DNA of 12,625 nt, taken from Bacillota bacterium. GTDB lineage: Bacteria; Bacillota; Bacilli; Bacillales_A; Planococcaceae. The position numbers and the translations under genes were made by a program. The DNA lies in NCBI GenBank assembly GCA_023405135.1, contig JAEXYZ010000008.1, positions 1 to 12,625 of the forward strand, given 5' to 3'. The notes under the pieces are model-generated. The model saw nothing but the letters and a program-made list of their open reading frames with translations, was not told where the DNA came from and searched no databases. Each line of letters opens with the position of its first letter. Position 1 is the stretch's first letter. This document shows positions 7,310-12,625 of the stretch, piece by piece.

Positions 7310-8353
7310 TTAACCATTCAAAATTGCATTTGCAGCACCTTCATCGGTTATTAATGTTGTTTGACTTGCTGCATTTTTAAAATATGCTTGGATAGCCTTT
7401 GCTTTAAAAGCGCCTCCAGCTACCGCAATAATTTTTGGGCTTTTTTTCACTTGTTCAAGCTGAATACCTATCGTATTAATCCGGTATATAATTTGCCCTA
7501 ATTCATCAAAATAATAGCCAAACGCTTCTCCGACAGCATGTTTTTGTTCTAACAATTGAACTAACTCTAATGAAGCTTTGCGTCGAACAGCCATTTCCTT
7601 AGCTGTACCAATGCCATGAATGACAATATCAGTTTTTTCATAAAGGTCTAGAATTTCTTTTATAACTGGTTCTTGTATAATTGCTTCATATGCATTTTTA
7701 CTTAGATTTTCAGGCAAATATAGAGTACGAAATGTTGACTGACATTTTGAAGCAAATTGAGAAACTAACGTATTTGCTTGGTACTGCATTTCATCGCCAA
7801 TACTGCCACGAGCTGCAACAAAAGATAAAGTGTTTAAAGACTTGCTTGGTGTCAAAAAATTCGAAAGTGAAGCGACACTACTTCCACCTGTAACAGCAAC
7901 GGTATTATCTTTTTTTGCAATACTAGTTAGATGGGCAACAGCTTCTTTCCCAAGTAGCTGCTTAATGGTTTCATCCTCTTCCAAATTACCTGGCACGATT
8001 ATTACCTTTTCTATTCCGAGCAGTTTTGCCAACGTCTTTTCTTTATAAGCAAGGCCTGATATTTTCTGAAATGATTGTTTTAATTCTTCGAGAATTGCAT
8101 ATCCTTTTTCAGTACAAACCATTCCTTTTGTAGTAACTTGTATTAGCTTTTGATTTTTTAATAGTGTTGTTTCATTTCGAACAGTTCGTTCAGTTATTTT
8201 CAGCGTATCAAGTATTGTTCTTCTTCCTGTTGGCCCTGTAACGGAAATCGTTTGTAATATTCGGTACCTCAATTGAAGTAAAGTCGTCAGTTCTGGCACA
8301 AGCAGTTGAACTGAATCATTTGTAAAATTGTTATCCAAAGAATACACCTGCAT
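7310..8353 (-). CDS. cggR: CggR, central glycolytic genes repressor (SorC/DeoR-type)
   Basis: CggR represses the gapA operon and is released by fructose-1,6-bisphosphate in B. subtilis. The product has about 347 residues, against 340 in B. subtilis. An N-terminal winged helix-turn-helix covers roughly residues 40-75 (TGPTGRRTILDTLKITERTV, then RNETTLLKNQKLI). The sugar-phosphate-binding domain follows, with VAVTGGSSVASL, FVAARGSIGDE, VHGIGTAKEMAVRR, GEAFGYYF and a final AVAGGAFKAKAIQAYF plus LITDEGAA. The start is uncertain. The open frame reaches a GTG at 8380, but that codon lies inside the operator-like repeats. ATG at 8353 is taken here, although AGGAAG stands directly before it and is better spaced for the GTG at 8347 (two residues shorter). 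It is the first gene of the operon, with gap 79 bases downstream, and it probably represses itself through the site at 8364-8398. Confidence 0.95.
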   Translation of the reverse strand: MQVYSLDNNFTNDSVQLLVPELTTLLQLRYRILQTISVTGPTGRRTILDTLKITERTVRNETTLLKNQKLIQVTTKGMVCTEKGYAILEELKQSFQKISGLAYKEKTLAKLLGIEKVIIVPGNLEEDETIKQLLGKEAVAHLTSIAKKDNTVAVTGGSSVASLSNFLTPSKSLNTLSFVAARGSIGDEMQYQANTLVSQFASKCQSTFRTLYLPENLSKNAYEAIIQEPVIKEILDLYEKTDIVIHGIGTAKEMAVRRKASLELVQLLEQKHAVGEAFGYYFDELGQIIYRINTIGIQLEQVKKSPKIIAVAGGAFKAKAIQAYFKNAASQTTLITDEGAANAILNG

Positions 8354-8363
8354 CTTCCTATTG

Positions 8364-8398
8364 GGTATTTTTTGTCCCACTAGATAAAAAATGTCCCA
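8364..8398 (-). promoter_or_regulatory. CggR-type operator in the cggR leader
   Basis: Read on the minus strand from 8398 to 8364 the site is TGGGAC-N6-TATC-N3-TGGGAC-N6-TACC. The B. subtilis CggR operator, as I remember it, is CGGGAC-N6-TGTC-N4-CGGGAC-N6-TGTC. The two half sites here repeat at 19 bp, so the spacing is one base shorter. It lies downstream of the predicted transcription start and 10 bases before the cggR ATG, so bound repressor would block elongation, as described for B. subtilis. Confidence 0.8.
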
Positions 8399-8427
8399 TT
8401 CAGAATAAAAAAATAATTTATAGTTAG

Positions 8428-8456
8428 ATTATACATTTTTAAATAAAAATCGACAA
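8428..8456 (-). promoter_or_regulatory. Sigma-A-type promoter of the cggR-gap-pgk-tpiA-gpmI-eno operon
   Basis: On the minus strand TTGTCG (8456-8451) is followed by 17 bases and a perfect TATAAT (8433-8428). The predicted start near 8421 gives a leader of about 70 bases that contains the operator. It is the best promoter in the window. Confidence 0.8.
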
Positions 8457-8574
8457 TGATTTTGAACTAAACTTTACAAATATTTACTCAATTTATATAA
8501 AACTTTAAGGATTTGGTTTTCAAGTTCCAATTGAGGGTCGACAAAGAATGATTTATTGGCACTTAAATTGATTC

Positions 8575-8780
8575 ATGTGCCCGATAACTTTTTTATCTGA
8601 CCGAATTTTATTCTATGTGCCCGAATCTCGTGTTATGTGGCCCAACCTTATTCCATGCGCCCGAATCTCGTGTTATGTGACCCAACCTTATTCCATGCGC
8701 CCGAATCTCATGCTTTGTGCCCGAATTTAACGCTTTGTGACCCTACATTGTTCTATATGACCGAATCTGTTTATGTGTCC
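8575..8780. repeat. Array of about ten degenerate 20-bp tandem repeats
   Basis: From 8575 the sequence repeats every 20 bp: units start at 8575, 8595, 8615, 8635, 8655, 8675, 8695, 8715, 8735 and 8755, with a partial eleventh at 8773. A typical unit is ATGTGCCCGAATCTCGTGTT; the shared core is ATGTG(C/A)CC(G/C)AA. In the centre, units alternate between a CGAATCTCGTGTT form and a CAACCTTATTCC form. This makes a 40-bp period in which 8615-8654 and 8655-8694 differ at only two bases. The array fills most of the 445-base gap between the glutaredoxin-like gene and cggR, ending about 120 bp from the cggR promoter. There are no inverted-repeat spacers, so it is not a CRISPR. Similar stretches seem familiar from Lysinibacillus-like genomes, from memory only. 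The rest of this gap (8457-8574) shows nothing I can name. Confidence 0.9.
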
Positions 8781-8798
8781 AATGAAATTTATTTCCTT

Positions 8799-9029
8799 TT
8801 ATTGAAGTGCTTCCAACAACGTAACATAATCTAAATTCCCATATTGAATTACTTCGCCGTCTTTTTCAACTACTGGAATCATAAGCATATACTTTTCGTG
8901 TGTTTTATCATCATCTTCTATATTAATTACTTCGATTTCAAAATCTACATCCTCTTGAACAAGTTTTAATACAGATAACCCTTCAACACATAAAGGGCAG
9001 TTTGGTCTACTATAAAAATTTATTTTCAT
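8799..9029 (-). CDS. Small glutaredoxin-like (thioredoxin-fold) protein
   Basis: The 76-residue product starts MKINFYSRPNCPLC, with a CPLC redox motif at residues 11-14 after a beta strand. The later IPVVEKDGE segment carries the cis-proline and strand expected of a minimal thioredoxin fold (glutaredoxin-like/DUF836-type). It is probably a cytoplasmic thiol-disulfide protein; substrate and partner are unknown. The ATG at 9029 is chosen because GGAGG lies 7 bases upstream; eight more codons are open to an upstream start but contain that site. From memory, a small gene of this kind sits between rpoN and cggR in several Bacillales. Here it precedes cggR in the same direction, but rpoN is not found upstream and a divergent spore coat gene stands there instead. 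The 20-bp repeat array separates it from cggR, so co-transcription is possible but not shown. Confidence 0.85.
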   Translation of the reverse strand: MKINFYSRPNCPLCVEGLSVLKLVQEDVDFEIEVINIEDDDKTHEKYMLMIPVVEKDGEVIQYGNLDYVTLLEALQ

Positions 9030-9117
9030 TAAAATTCCTCCAATAAAAAACATTGTTACAAAATTAGCATCGCAAAAAAGTAATGAATAATCAAATTTAA
9101 GTTACACAAACTAATGT

Positions 9118-9133
9118 TGTACGTTTTTGTACA
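9118..9133. promoter_or_regulatory. Inverted repeat TGTAC-N6-GTACA ahead of the coat gene
   Basis: TGTAC at 9118-9122 and GTACA at 9129-9133 form a small dyad 24 bases before the coat gene start, just ahead of its ribosome binding site (AAAGGAGG). It lies in the divergent spacer and could be an operator. I could not fit a convincing sporulation sigma-factor promoter nearby. Confidence 0.3.
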
Positions 9134-9157
9134 CTACATTAAAGGAGGAATATATAT

Positions 9158-9778
9158 ATGGAAAACCAATTCATGAATGAATCTCAAGGAATGCAAGGTA
9201 ATATGCCTCTCTCGATGAATCATGGTGCCCATGAAGTAATGGACGTTCATGAAGTTTTAAGTGCTTCGATTGGTGCAATGAATACATTTATCTTCTTTCG
9301 TCCCCATGTACAAGACCAAGAACTTCTTAATATCTTGGACCGACAATACGCATTTATGCTAGATGAGTATAATATCACAGCTGAATGTTTTAAAACTGGT
9401 CAAGATCCTAGCCACCCTACAGGTTCTTACAAAATGCAAATCGGCAACGATACGAATTATGGCGTAACACCTGGTCAACCTAAAAAGCCAATGCAATCAG
9501 CAAGTGAAATTAATGACGGTATTATTTCAGGCTTCTTATTAAGCTGTCATAAAGTGGGTGCTACTGGTAAAACGACTGCTGCTCTTGAATCAACAAACCC
9601 TGTAGTACGTCGTGTATTACAAGACTCAATTCAAAACTGCATTGAAATGGCTTACGAATTATCTCTATACCAAAACAAAAAAGGTTACTACCAAGTACCA
9701 CAACTTGCTCCACAAGATATGCAAGCAATGTTAAATATGTACGGTCAAGCTGAAAAAGCGAAAGATATGCCTAACTAA
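9158..9778 (+). CDS. CotF-family spore coat protein
   Basis: The 206-residue product belongs to the CotF-like coat family, to which B. subtilis CotF and YhcQ belong. The segment MDVHEVLSASIGAMNTFIFF (residues 28-47) and the following RPHVQDQELLNILDRQYAFMLDEYN form the typical paired helices of this ferritin-like fold. A second helical pair (SASEINDGIISGFLLSCHKV, about 114-133, and VVRRVLQDSIQNCIEMAYELSLYQ) follows, then a GYYQVPQLAP tail near residues 173-182. The N terminus is rich in Met, Gln and Asn, and no signal peptide is seen, as expected for a protein made in the mother cell and laid onto the spore. The ATG at 9158 has AAAGGAGG about 9 bases upstream. It is divergent from the glutaredoxin-like gene and converges on the ABC transporter genes. 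The exact paralogue is not certain, so no symbol is given. Confidence 0.88.
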   Translation: MENQFMNESQGMQGNMPLSMNHGAHEVMDVHEVLSASIGAMNTFIFFRPHVQDQELLNILDRQYAFMLDEYNITAECFKTGQDPSHPTGSYKMQIGNDTNYGVTPGQPKKPMQSASEINDGIISGFLLSCHKVGATGKTTAALESTNPVVRRVLQDSIQNCIEMAYELSLYQNKKGYYQVPQLAPQDMQAMLNMYGQAEKAKDMPN

Positions 9779-9785
9779 GAACAAA

Positions 9786-9927
9786 AGCGCAAGCGCCCTG
9801 CTCCTGCGGTTACTCGTCGCAAAAAGGCTTTTGCTTAGCCCCGACAAGCGCTGGAGGGACCTGACGAGTGTGCTCGCACACGTGGGAAGGTAATGACGCG
9901 ACCTCGAGGGGCTGGGTGGCTTGCGCT
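9786..9927. repeat. G+C-rich structured element bounded by AGCGCAAGC / GCTTGCGCT
   Basis: A 142-bp segment starts 7 bases after the coat gene stop. It is bounded by the perfect inverted repeat AGCGCAAGC (9786-9794) and GCTTGCGCT (9919-9927). Inside are AGCCCC (9837-9842) with GGGGCT (9908-9913), a hairpin GCAAAA-AGGC-TTTTGC (9819-9834) and a hairpin GTGTG-CTCG-CACAC (9868-9881). It is clearly richer in G+C than everything around it and has no convincing reading frame. This looks like an interspersed palindromic or MITE-like repeat of Bacillaceae, of the kind with ends 'GCGCAAGCGCC...GGGCTTGCGC' and a 'CCCCGACAAGCGCTGGAGGG' core. The resemblance is from memory. It may also serve as the terminator region of the coat gene. 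No flanking target duplication is obvious. Confidence 0.75.
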
Positions 9928-10011
9928 AGAGGTAGAATTTACTTTTTCCATATTTTATAATTTCTTTAAAAACAACAAAAACGGAAGCACCCTTTACCTT
10001 CTACAACATAA

Positions 10012-10050
10012 AAATCCATTTGATGGCTGAAAAAACCATCAAATGGATTT
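10012..10050 (-). terminator. Intrinsic terminator of the amino acid ABC operon
   Basis: A perfect 15-bp stem (10012-10026 with 10036-10050) with a 9-base loop begins 5 bases after the ATPase gene stop. On the minus strand the stem runs into a T5 tract. The loop holds a T6 run on the minus strand. Confidence 0.9.
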
Positions 10051-10055
10051 AACTT

Positions 10056-10778
10056 TTATAACACTTTTCCTAAAAATGCTTTTGTTCGTTCATTTTGTGG
10101 ATTACTGAAAATTTCTGCCGGTTGGCCTTCTTCCACAATATAACCACCATCCATGAAAACGACTCGATCTGCAACTTCTCGAGCGAATCCCATTTCATGA
10201 GTAACGACAACCATTGTCATTCCTTCAAGCGCAAGTTGCTTCATTACATCTAATACTTCATTTACCATTTCAGGATCTAATGCAGATGTAGGTTCATCAA
10301 ATAGCATGACTTTTGGTTTCATCGCAAGAGCACGAGCAATAGCTACACGTTGCTGTTGACCACCTGATAATTGTTGAGGATAATTATATGCTTTTTCACG
10401 CAGACCAACTTTATCAAGGAGTTCTAACGCAAGCTTCTCTGCATCAAGCTTTGACATTTTACGAATTAGCATAGGTGCCATCGTAATATTATCAATGACA
10501 GTCATATGTGGGAAAAGATTAAATTGCTGGAATACCATCCCAACCTCTGTACGGATATCATTAATATCTGTTTTTGGATCATTTACTTTAACCCCATTAA
10601 TATAAACTGCACCATCAGTTATGTCTTCAAGTAAATTAATACATCTTAAAAATGTACTTTTACCTGATCCAGATGGACCAATAACACAAACAACCTCTTT
10701 TTCATGAACTTCATAGTCAATGCCTTTTAATACTTCAAGCTTATCAAAATATTTGTGTAAATTTTCCACTTTTATCAT
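10056..10778 (-). CDS. Amino acid ABC transporter, ATP-binding protein
   Basis: This is the cytoplasmic ATPase that drives a polar amino acid importer (PAAT family, GlnQ/HisP/ArtM-like). The 240 residues are the usual length. Walker A is GPSGSGKST at 34-42, the Q-loop is FQQFNLFPHMTV from 83, the signature is LSGGQQQR at 137-144, Walker B is VMLFDEP at 157-163 with catalytic E162, the D-loop is SALD, and the switch histidine is H194 in VTHEMGF. All key residues are present, so it should be active. The ATG at 10778 overlaps the permease stop by four bases (ATGA), a sign of translational coupling and equal output. It is the last gene of the operon and is followed at once by a terminator. GlnQ, ArtM and similar names cannot be told apart from sequence alone. 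Confidence 0.95.
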   Translation of the reverse strand: MIKVENLHKYFDKLEVLKGIDYEVHEKEVVCVIGPSGSGKSTFLRCINLLEDITDGAVYINGVKVNDPKTDINDIRTEVGMVFQQFNLFPHMTVIDNITMAPMLIRKMSKLDAEKLALELLDKVGLREKAYNYPQQLSGGQQQRVAIARALAMKPKVMLFDEPTSALDPEMVNEVLDVMKQLALEGMTMVVVTHEMGFAREVADRVVFMDGGYIVEEGQPAEIFSNPQNERTKAFLGKVL

Positions 10779-11482
10779 ACTTCAACCCGCCCTTCTCGTC
10801 TTTTTCGCGGGTTGTAATCATTACTAAATCGCTTTTCAACAAATGCAACTAGCTTTGTTACTAGGTAAGTTAATATTAAATATAGAGCTGCTGCTACTAA
10901 ATATGGCTCCCAGAAACGCTGATACGCTCCTGCTACCACTTTTGCTGCATATAAAATATCGCTAGCGGCAATAACTGTTACAAGTGAAGAATCTTTTAAT
11001 AATGCAATAAATTCATTACCTAGAGGTGGAATCATTCGACGGAACGCTTGTGGCAAAATAATTTTACGCATCGCTTGTCCTTGTGTTAAACCTAGAGAAC
11101 GAGCTGCTTCCATTTGACCTTTATCAATCGATTGAATTCCTGCTCGGATAATTTCTGCATTATATGCACCACTATTTAAAACTAGTGCTGTAATACCAGA
11201 AACTAAAAAACCAAATGATTGACCGAAAATTGATGGAAACAATGCTAAGTCGATGATTAAAATTTGTACAAGCATTGGTGTTCCACGGAATAGATCTACA
11301 TAGATTTTACATGGCCAATAAATCAATTTTCTTTTAGAAGTTTCACCTAGGCCAACTAAAACACCTAATATGATACCGCCGATATAACCGCAAATAGTTA
11401 AAACGATTGTTACCCAGATACCACGTAAAAACAACTCACGGTAGTTCCAGATTATGTCCCAGCGTAATTCAAAGAAGTCCAT
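10775..11482 (-). CDS. Amino acid ABC transporter, permease protein
   Basis: This is the membrane channel subunit of the importer, HisMQ/GlnP type. The 235-residue product has hydrophobic segments at about 22-46, 70-88, 90-108, 165-188 and 194-216, consistent with five membrane spans. The FRGTP motif is at 65-69. The EAA loop that docks to the ATPase is MEAARSLGLTQGQAMRKIILP at about 124-144, with the conserved glycine and the late I-x-LP. The C-terminal tail is strongly basic (NPRKRREGR), as expected on the cytoplasmic face. The ATG at 11482 is preceded by GGAGG at 8 bases; five further open codons to a GTG include that site and are rejected. Only one permease gene is present, so the channel is probably a homodimer. 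The start lies 18 bases after the receptor gene stop and the end overlaps the ATPase gene by four bases. Confidence 0.95.
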   Translation of the reverse strand: MDFFELRWDIIWNYRELFLRGIWVTIVLTICGYIGGIILGVLVGLGETSKRKLIYWPCKIYVDLFRGTPMLVQILIIDLALFPSIFGQSFGFLVSGITALVLNSGAYNAEIIRAGIQSIDKGQMEAARSLGLTQGQAMRKIILPQAFRRMIPPLGNEFIALLKDSSLVTVIAASDILYAAKVVAGAYQRFWEPYLVAAALYLILTYLVTKLVAFVEKRFSNDYNPRKRREGRVEV

Positions 11483-11500
11483 CTGAAACGCCTCCACCCA

Positions 11501-12310
11501 TTATTCGATTTCTTGTCCTGTAATTTCTGCTAGCTTGCCATTATCTTTAATTTTTTGAATACCGTCATTTAACAGTTCAAGTACTTCTGTATTCCCTTTT
11601 TTAACCATAAAACCATAGTATTCTTTTTCAAAGCTATCATCTTCAATAGAAACTAATGTTTGTTCAGGATTATTTTTAATATATTCAAGTACAGCTGCGT
11701 TATCACCAATTGCAGCATCTGCTGTTCCATTTACTACTTGTTGAATCGCAATTGGAAGATTTTCATATGCTTTAATATTTGCACTTGTTTGACCTTGTAA
11801 ATCTTGTGCCGCCATATGTCCTGTTGTGTTAATTTGAACTGCAATCTTTTTATCTTTTAAATCTGCTAATGATTTAATATCCGAACCTTCATTTACAACA
11901 ATTAATTGAGTAGCTTCATAGTAAGGATCTGTGAAGTCATAAGTTTCTTTACGCTCGTCAGTAATTGTAATCGCTGAAACTCCCATATCAATTTGTCCAT
12001 TCGTTACTTGTTGGAATACAGGCTCCCAACCTACATTACGAATTTCAAATTCTATTCCTGTTGCTTCTGTAATTGCATTAAGAATATCAACATCAAGTCC
12101 TACAACATTACCTTTATCGTCCATATATTCAAATGGAGCGTATGTCGCTTCTGTTCCTACTACTAATTTCTTAATTTCTTCTCCACCTTCTGAACCTGTA
12201 GATCCAGAAGACGTATCTGATTCTGACTCTCCTGTACCACAAGCTGCTAGTATAATAGATACTGCTGCTAAAATCATAAACATTGATAAGAATTTAACTT
12301 TTTTCAACAT
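11501..12310 (-). CDS. Amino acid ABC transporter, lipoprotein substrate-binding protein
   Basis: This is the extracellular receptor of the importer, solute-binding family 3. From the ATG at 12310 the product has 269 residues. A lipoprotein signal ends in LAAC, with C24 as the lipid-carrying cysteine, followed by a Ser/Gly/Glu-rich linker (residues 25-45). The binding domain starts LVVGTEATYAPFEYMDDKGN and has GLDVDILNAI, then SAITITDERKETYDF (112-126) with the ligand-binding arginine, and DPYYE. These features recall ArtJ-type basic amino acid receptors, with a glutamine or other polar amino acid as alternatives. The open frame extends 35 codons upstream, but AGGAGGGG lies 5 to 7 bases before 12310 and a signal peptide starts there. 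It is the first gene of the operon and, as usual, is probably expressed most. A pair of direct repeats lies in its leader. Confidence 0.93.
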   Translation of the reverse strand: MLKKVKFLSMFMILAAVSIILAACGTGESESDTSSGSTGSEGGEEIKKLVVGTEATYAPFEYMDDKGNVVGLDVDILNAITEATGIEFEIRNVGWEPVFQQVTNGQIDMGVSAITITDERKETYDFTDPYYEATQLIVVNEGSDIKSLADLKDKKIAVQINTTGHMAAQDLQGQTSANIKAYENLPIAIQQVVNGTADAAIGDNAAVLEYIKNNPEQTLVSIEDDSFEKEYYGFMVKKGNTEVLELLNDGIQKIKDNGKLAEITGQEIE

Positions 12311-12332
12311 TAAAACCCCTCCTGGTTGTAGA

Positions 12333-12373
12333 TGATTATTTCCAACAACAATTGTCTGATTATTGAAAACAAC
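12333..12373. repeat. Direct repeats in the leader of the ABC operon, 24-bp period
   Basis: TGATTATTTCCAACAAC at 12333-12349 and TGATTATTGAAAACAAC at 12357-12373 match at 14 of 17 positions and are 24 bp apart. They lie between the predicted transcription start and the ribosome binding site of the receptor gene, where a repressor or an RNA-level control could act. Confidence 0.5.
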
Positions 12374-12386
12374 TATGATATTTTTC

Positions 12387-12415
12387 ATTATATAAATTTC
12401 AAAATTTTTATACAA
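12387..12415 (-). promoter_or_regulatory. Candidate sigma-A promoter of the amino acid ABC operon
   Basis: On the minus strand TTGTAT (12415-12410) is followed by 17 bases and a perfect TATAAT (12392-12387), with a start expected near 12380. An overlapping alternative is TTGAAA (12402-12397)-N16-TATCAT (12380-12375). Either gives a leader of about 60-70 bases. Confidence 0.55.
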
Positions 12416-12507
12416 TACAAAATTTAATAAAAGAATAATAAATATAAAAAATTATAGTCTTTTTATACAAATAAAAATGTAGATAAAAGTCGAAATCGCA
12501 GTGCTTA

Positions 12508-12583
12508 TAGAGTGGTTCTGTTACTCTACTATAAATGTCAACTATATAATGTACACTTTCGCTCGTTTTAGAATGTACACTTT
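12508..12583. repeat. Upstream region: hairpin and AATGTACACTTT direct repeats
   Basis: AATGTACACTTT occurs at 12548-12559 and again at 12572-12583, 24 bp apart and identical over 12 bases. A short hairpin TAGAGT/ACTCTA (12508-12513 with 12523-12528) lies between them and the promoter. The remaining AT-rich sequence to the window end holds no gene I can support. At the right edge, CCCC (12607-12610) and GGGG (12620-12623) could begin a hairpin whose context is cut off. Confidence 0.5.
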
Positions 12584-12625
12584 TGATTTTAATATATTTT
12601 GTTTTCCCCCTATCCAACTGGGGAT

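Noticed and set aside
8575..8780. CRISPR array.
   Set aside because: The repeats abut with no unique spacers of constant length and the units are too degenerate and short.
8637..8834. A 65-codon plus-strand frame with a 20-residue internal periodicity (LCDPTLF repeated).
   Set aside because: It is the translation of the 20-bp DNA array (three units make 20 codons), starts at GTG without a ribosome binding site, and runs over the end of the glutaredoxin-like gene.
12311..12415. N-terminal extension of the substrate-binding protein by 35 residues.
   Set aside because: A strong AGGAGG and a lipoprotein signal peptide fix the start at 12310; the extension also covers the promoter and leader repeats.
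12408..12617. A 69-codon minus-strand frame at the right edge.
   Set aside because: Composition is that of AT-rich non-coding DNA (many Lys, Ile, Tyr, Phe), there is no ribosome binding site, and it covers the promoter of the ABC operon.

Overview
The window looks like chromosomal DNA of a low-G+C, spore-forming Gram-positive bacterium. I infer a member of the Bacillales, probably near Lysinibacillus/Solibacillus. The grounds are AT-rich intergenic DNA, strong GGAGG ribosome binding sites, a CggR-gapA-pgk-tpiA-gpmI-eno glycolytic operon with a CggR-type operator, and a CotF-type spore coat gene. The genus is inference; the operon and gene identities are well supported.

Layout. (1) 1-912, plus strand: the last 38 codons of an IS30-family transposase, then a small domain that resembles the C-terminal toxic tip of a polymorphic toxin without its delivery part, then a probable immunity-type gene broken by an in-frame TAA. 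This reads as a decaying accessory island cut by an insertion sequence. (2) 973-1020: a 21-bp-stem terminator usable from both sides. (3) 1032-8353, minus strand: the lower-glycolysis operon, transcribed cggR -> gap -> pgk -> tpiA -> gpmI -> eno. It has a TTGTCG-N17-TATAAT promoter and a CggR-like direct-repeat operator in the cggR leader. A hairpin sits between cggR and gap, and the gap-pgk spacer holds a minus-strand terminator-like hairpin, two direct repeats and candidate internal promoters. Together the enzymes turn glyceraldehyde-3-phosphate plus dihydroxyacetone phosphate into phosphoenolpyruvate. CggR is expected to sense a sugar phosphate (fructose-1,6-bisphosphate in B. subtilis) and release the operon.

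(4) 8575-8780: about ten head-to-tail 20-bp degenerate repeats just upstream of the cggR promoter, with a 40-bp higher-order period in the middle; this is the most unusual non-coding structure here. (5) 8799-9029, minus: a small CxxC glutaredoxin-like protein. (6) 9158-9778, plus: a CotF-family spore coat protein, followed 7 bp after its stop by a G+C-rich, inverted-repeat-bounded 142-bp element (9786-9927). (7) 10056-12310, minus: a three-gene polar/basic amino acid ABC importer (lipoprotein receptor, permease, ATPase) with its own terminator and promoter. Its leader and upstream DNA carry two separate pairs of direct repeats, each with a 24-bp period.

No tRNA, rRNA or CRISPR array was seen. 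I did not find a clearly new multi-gene system. The best leads are the 20-bp repeat array, the structured element after the coat gene, the regulatory repeats, and the toxin/immunity remnant.
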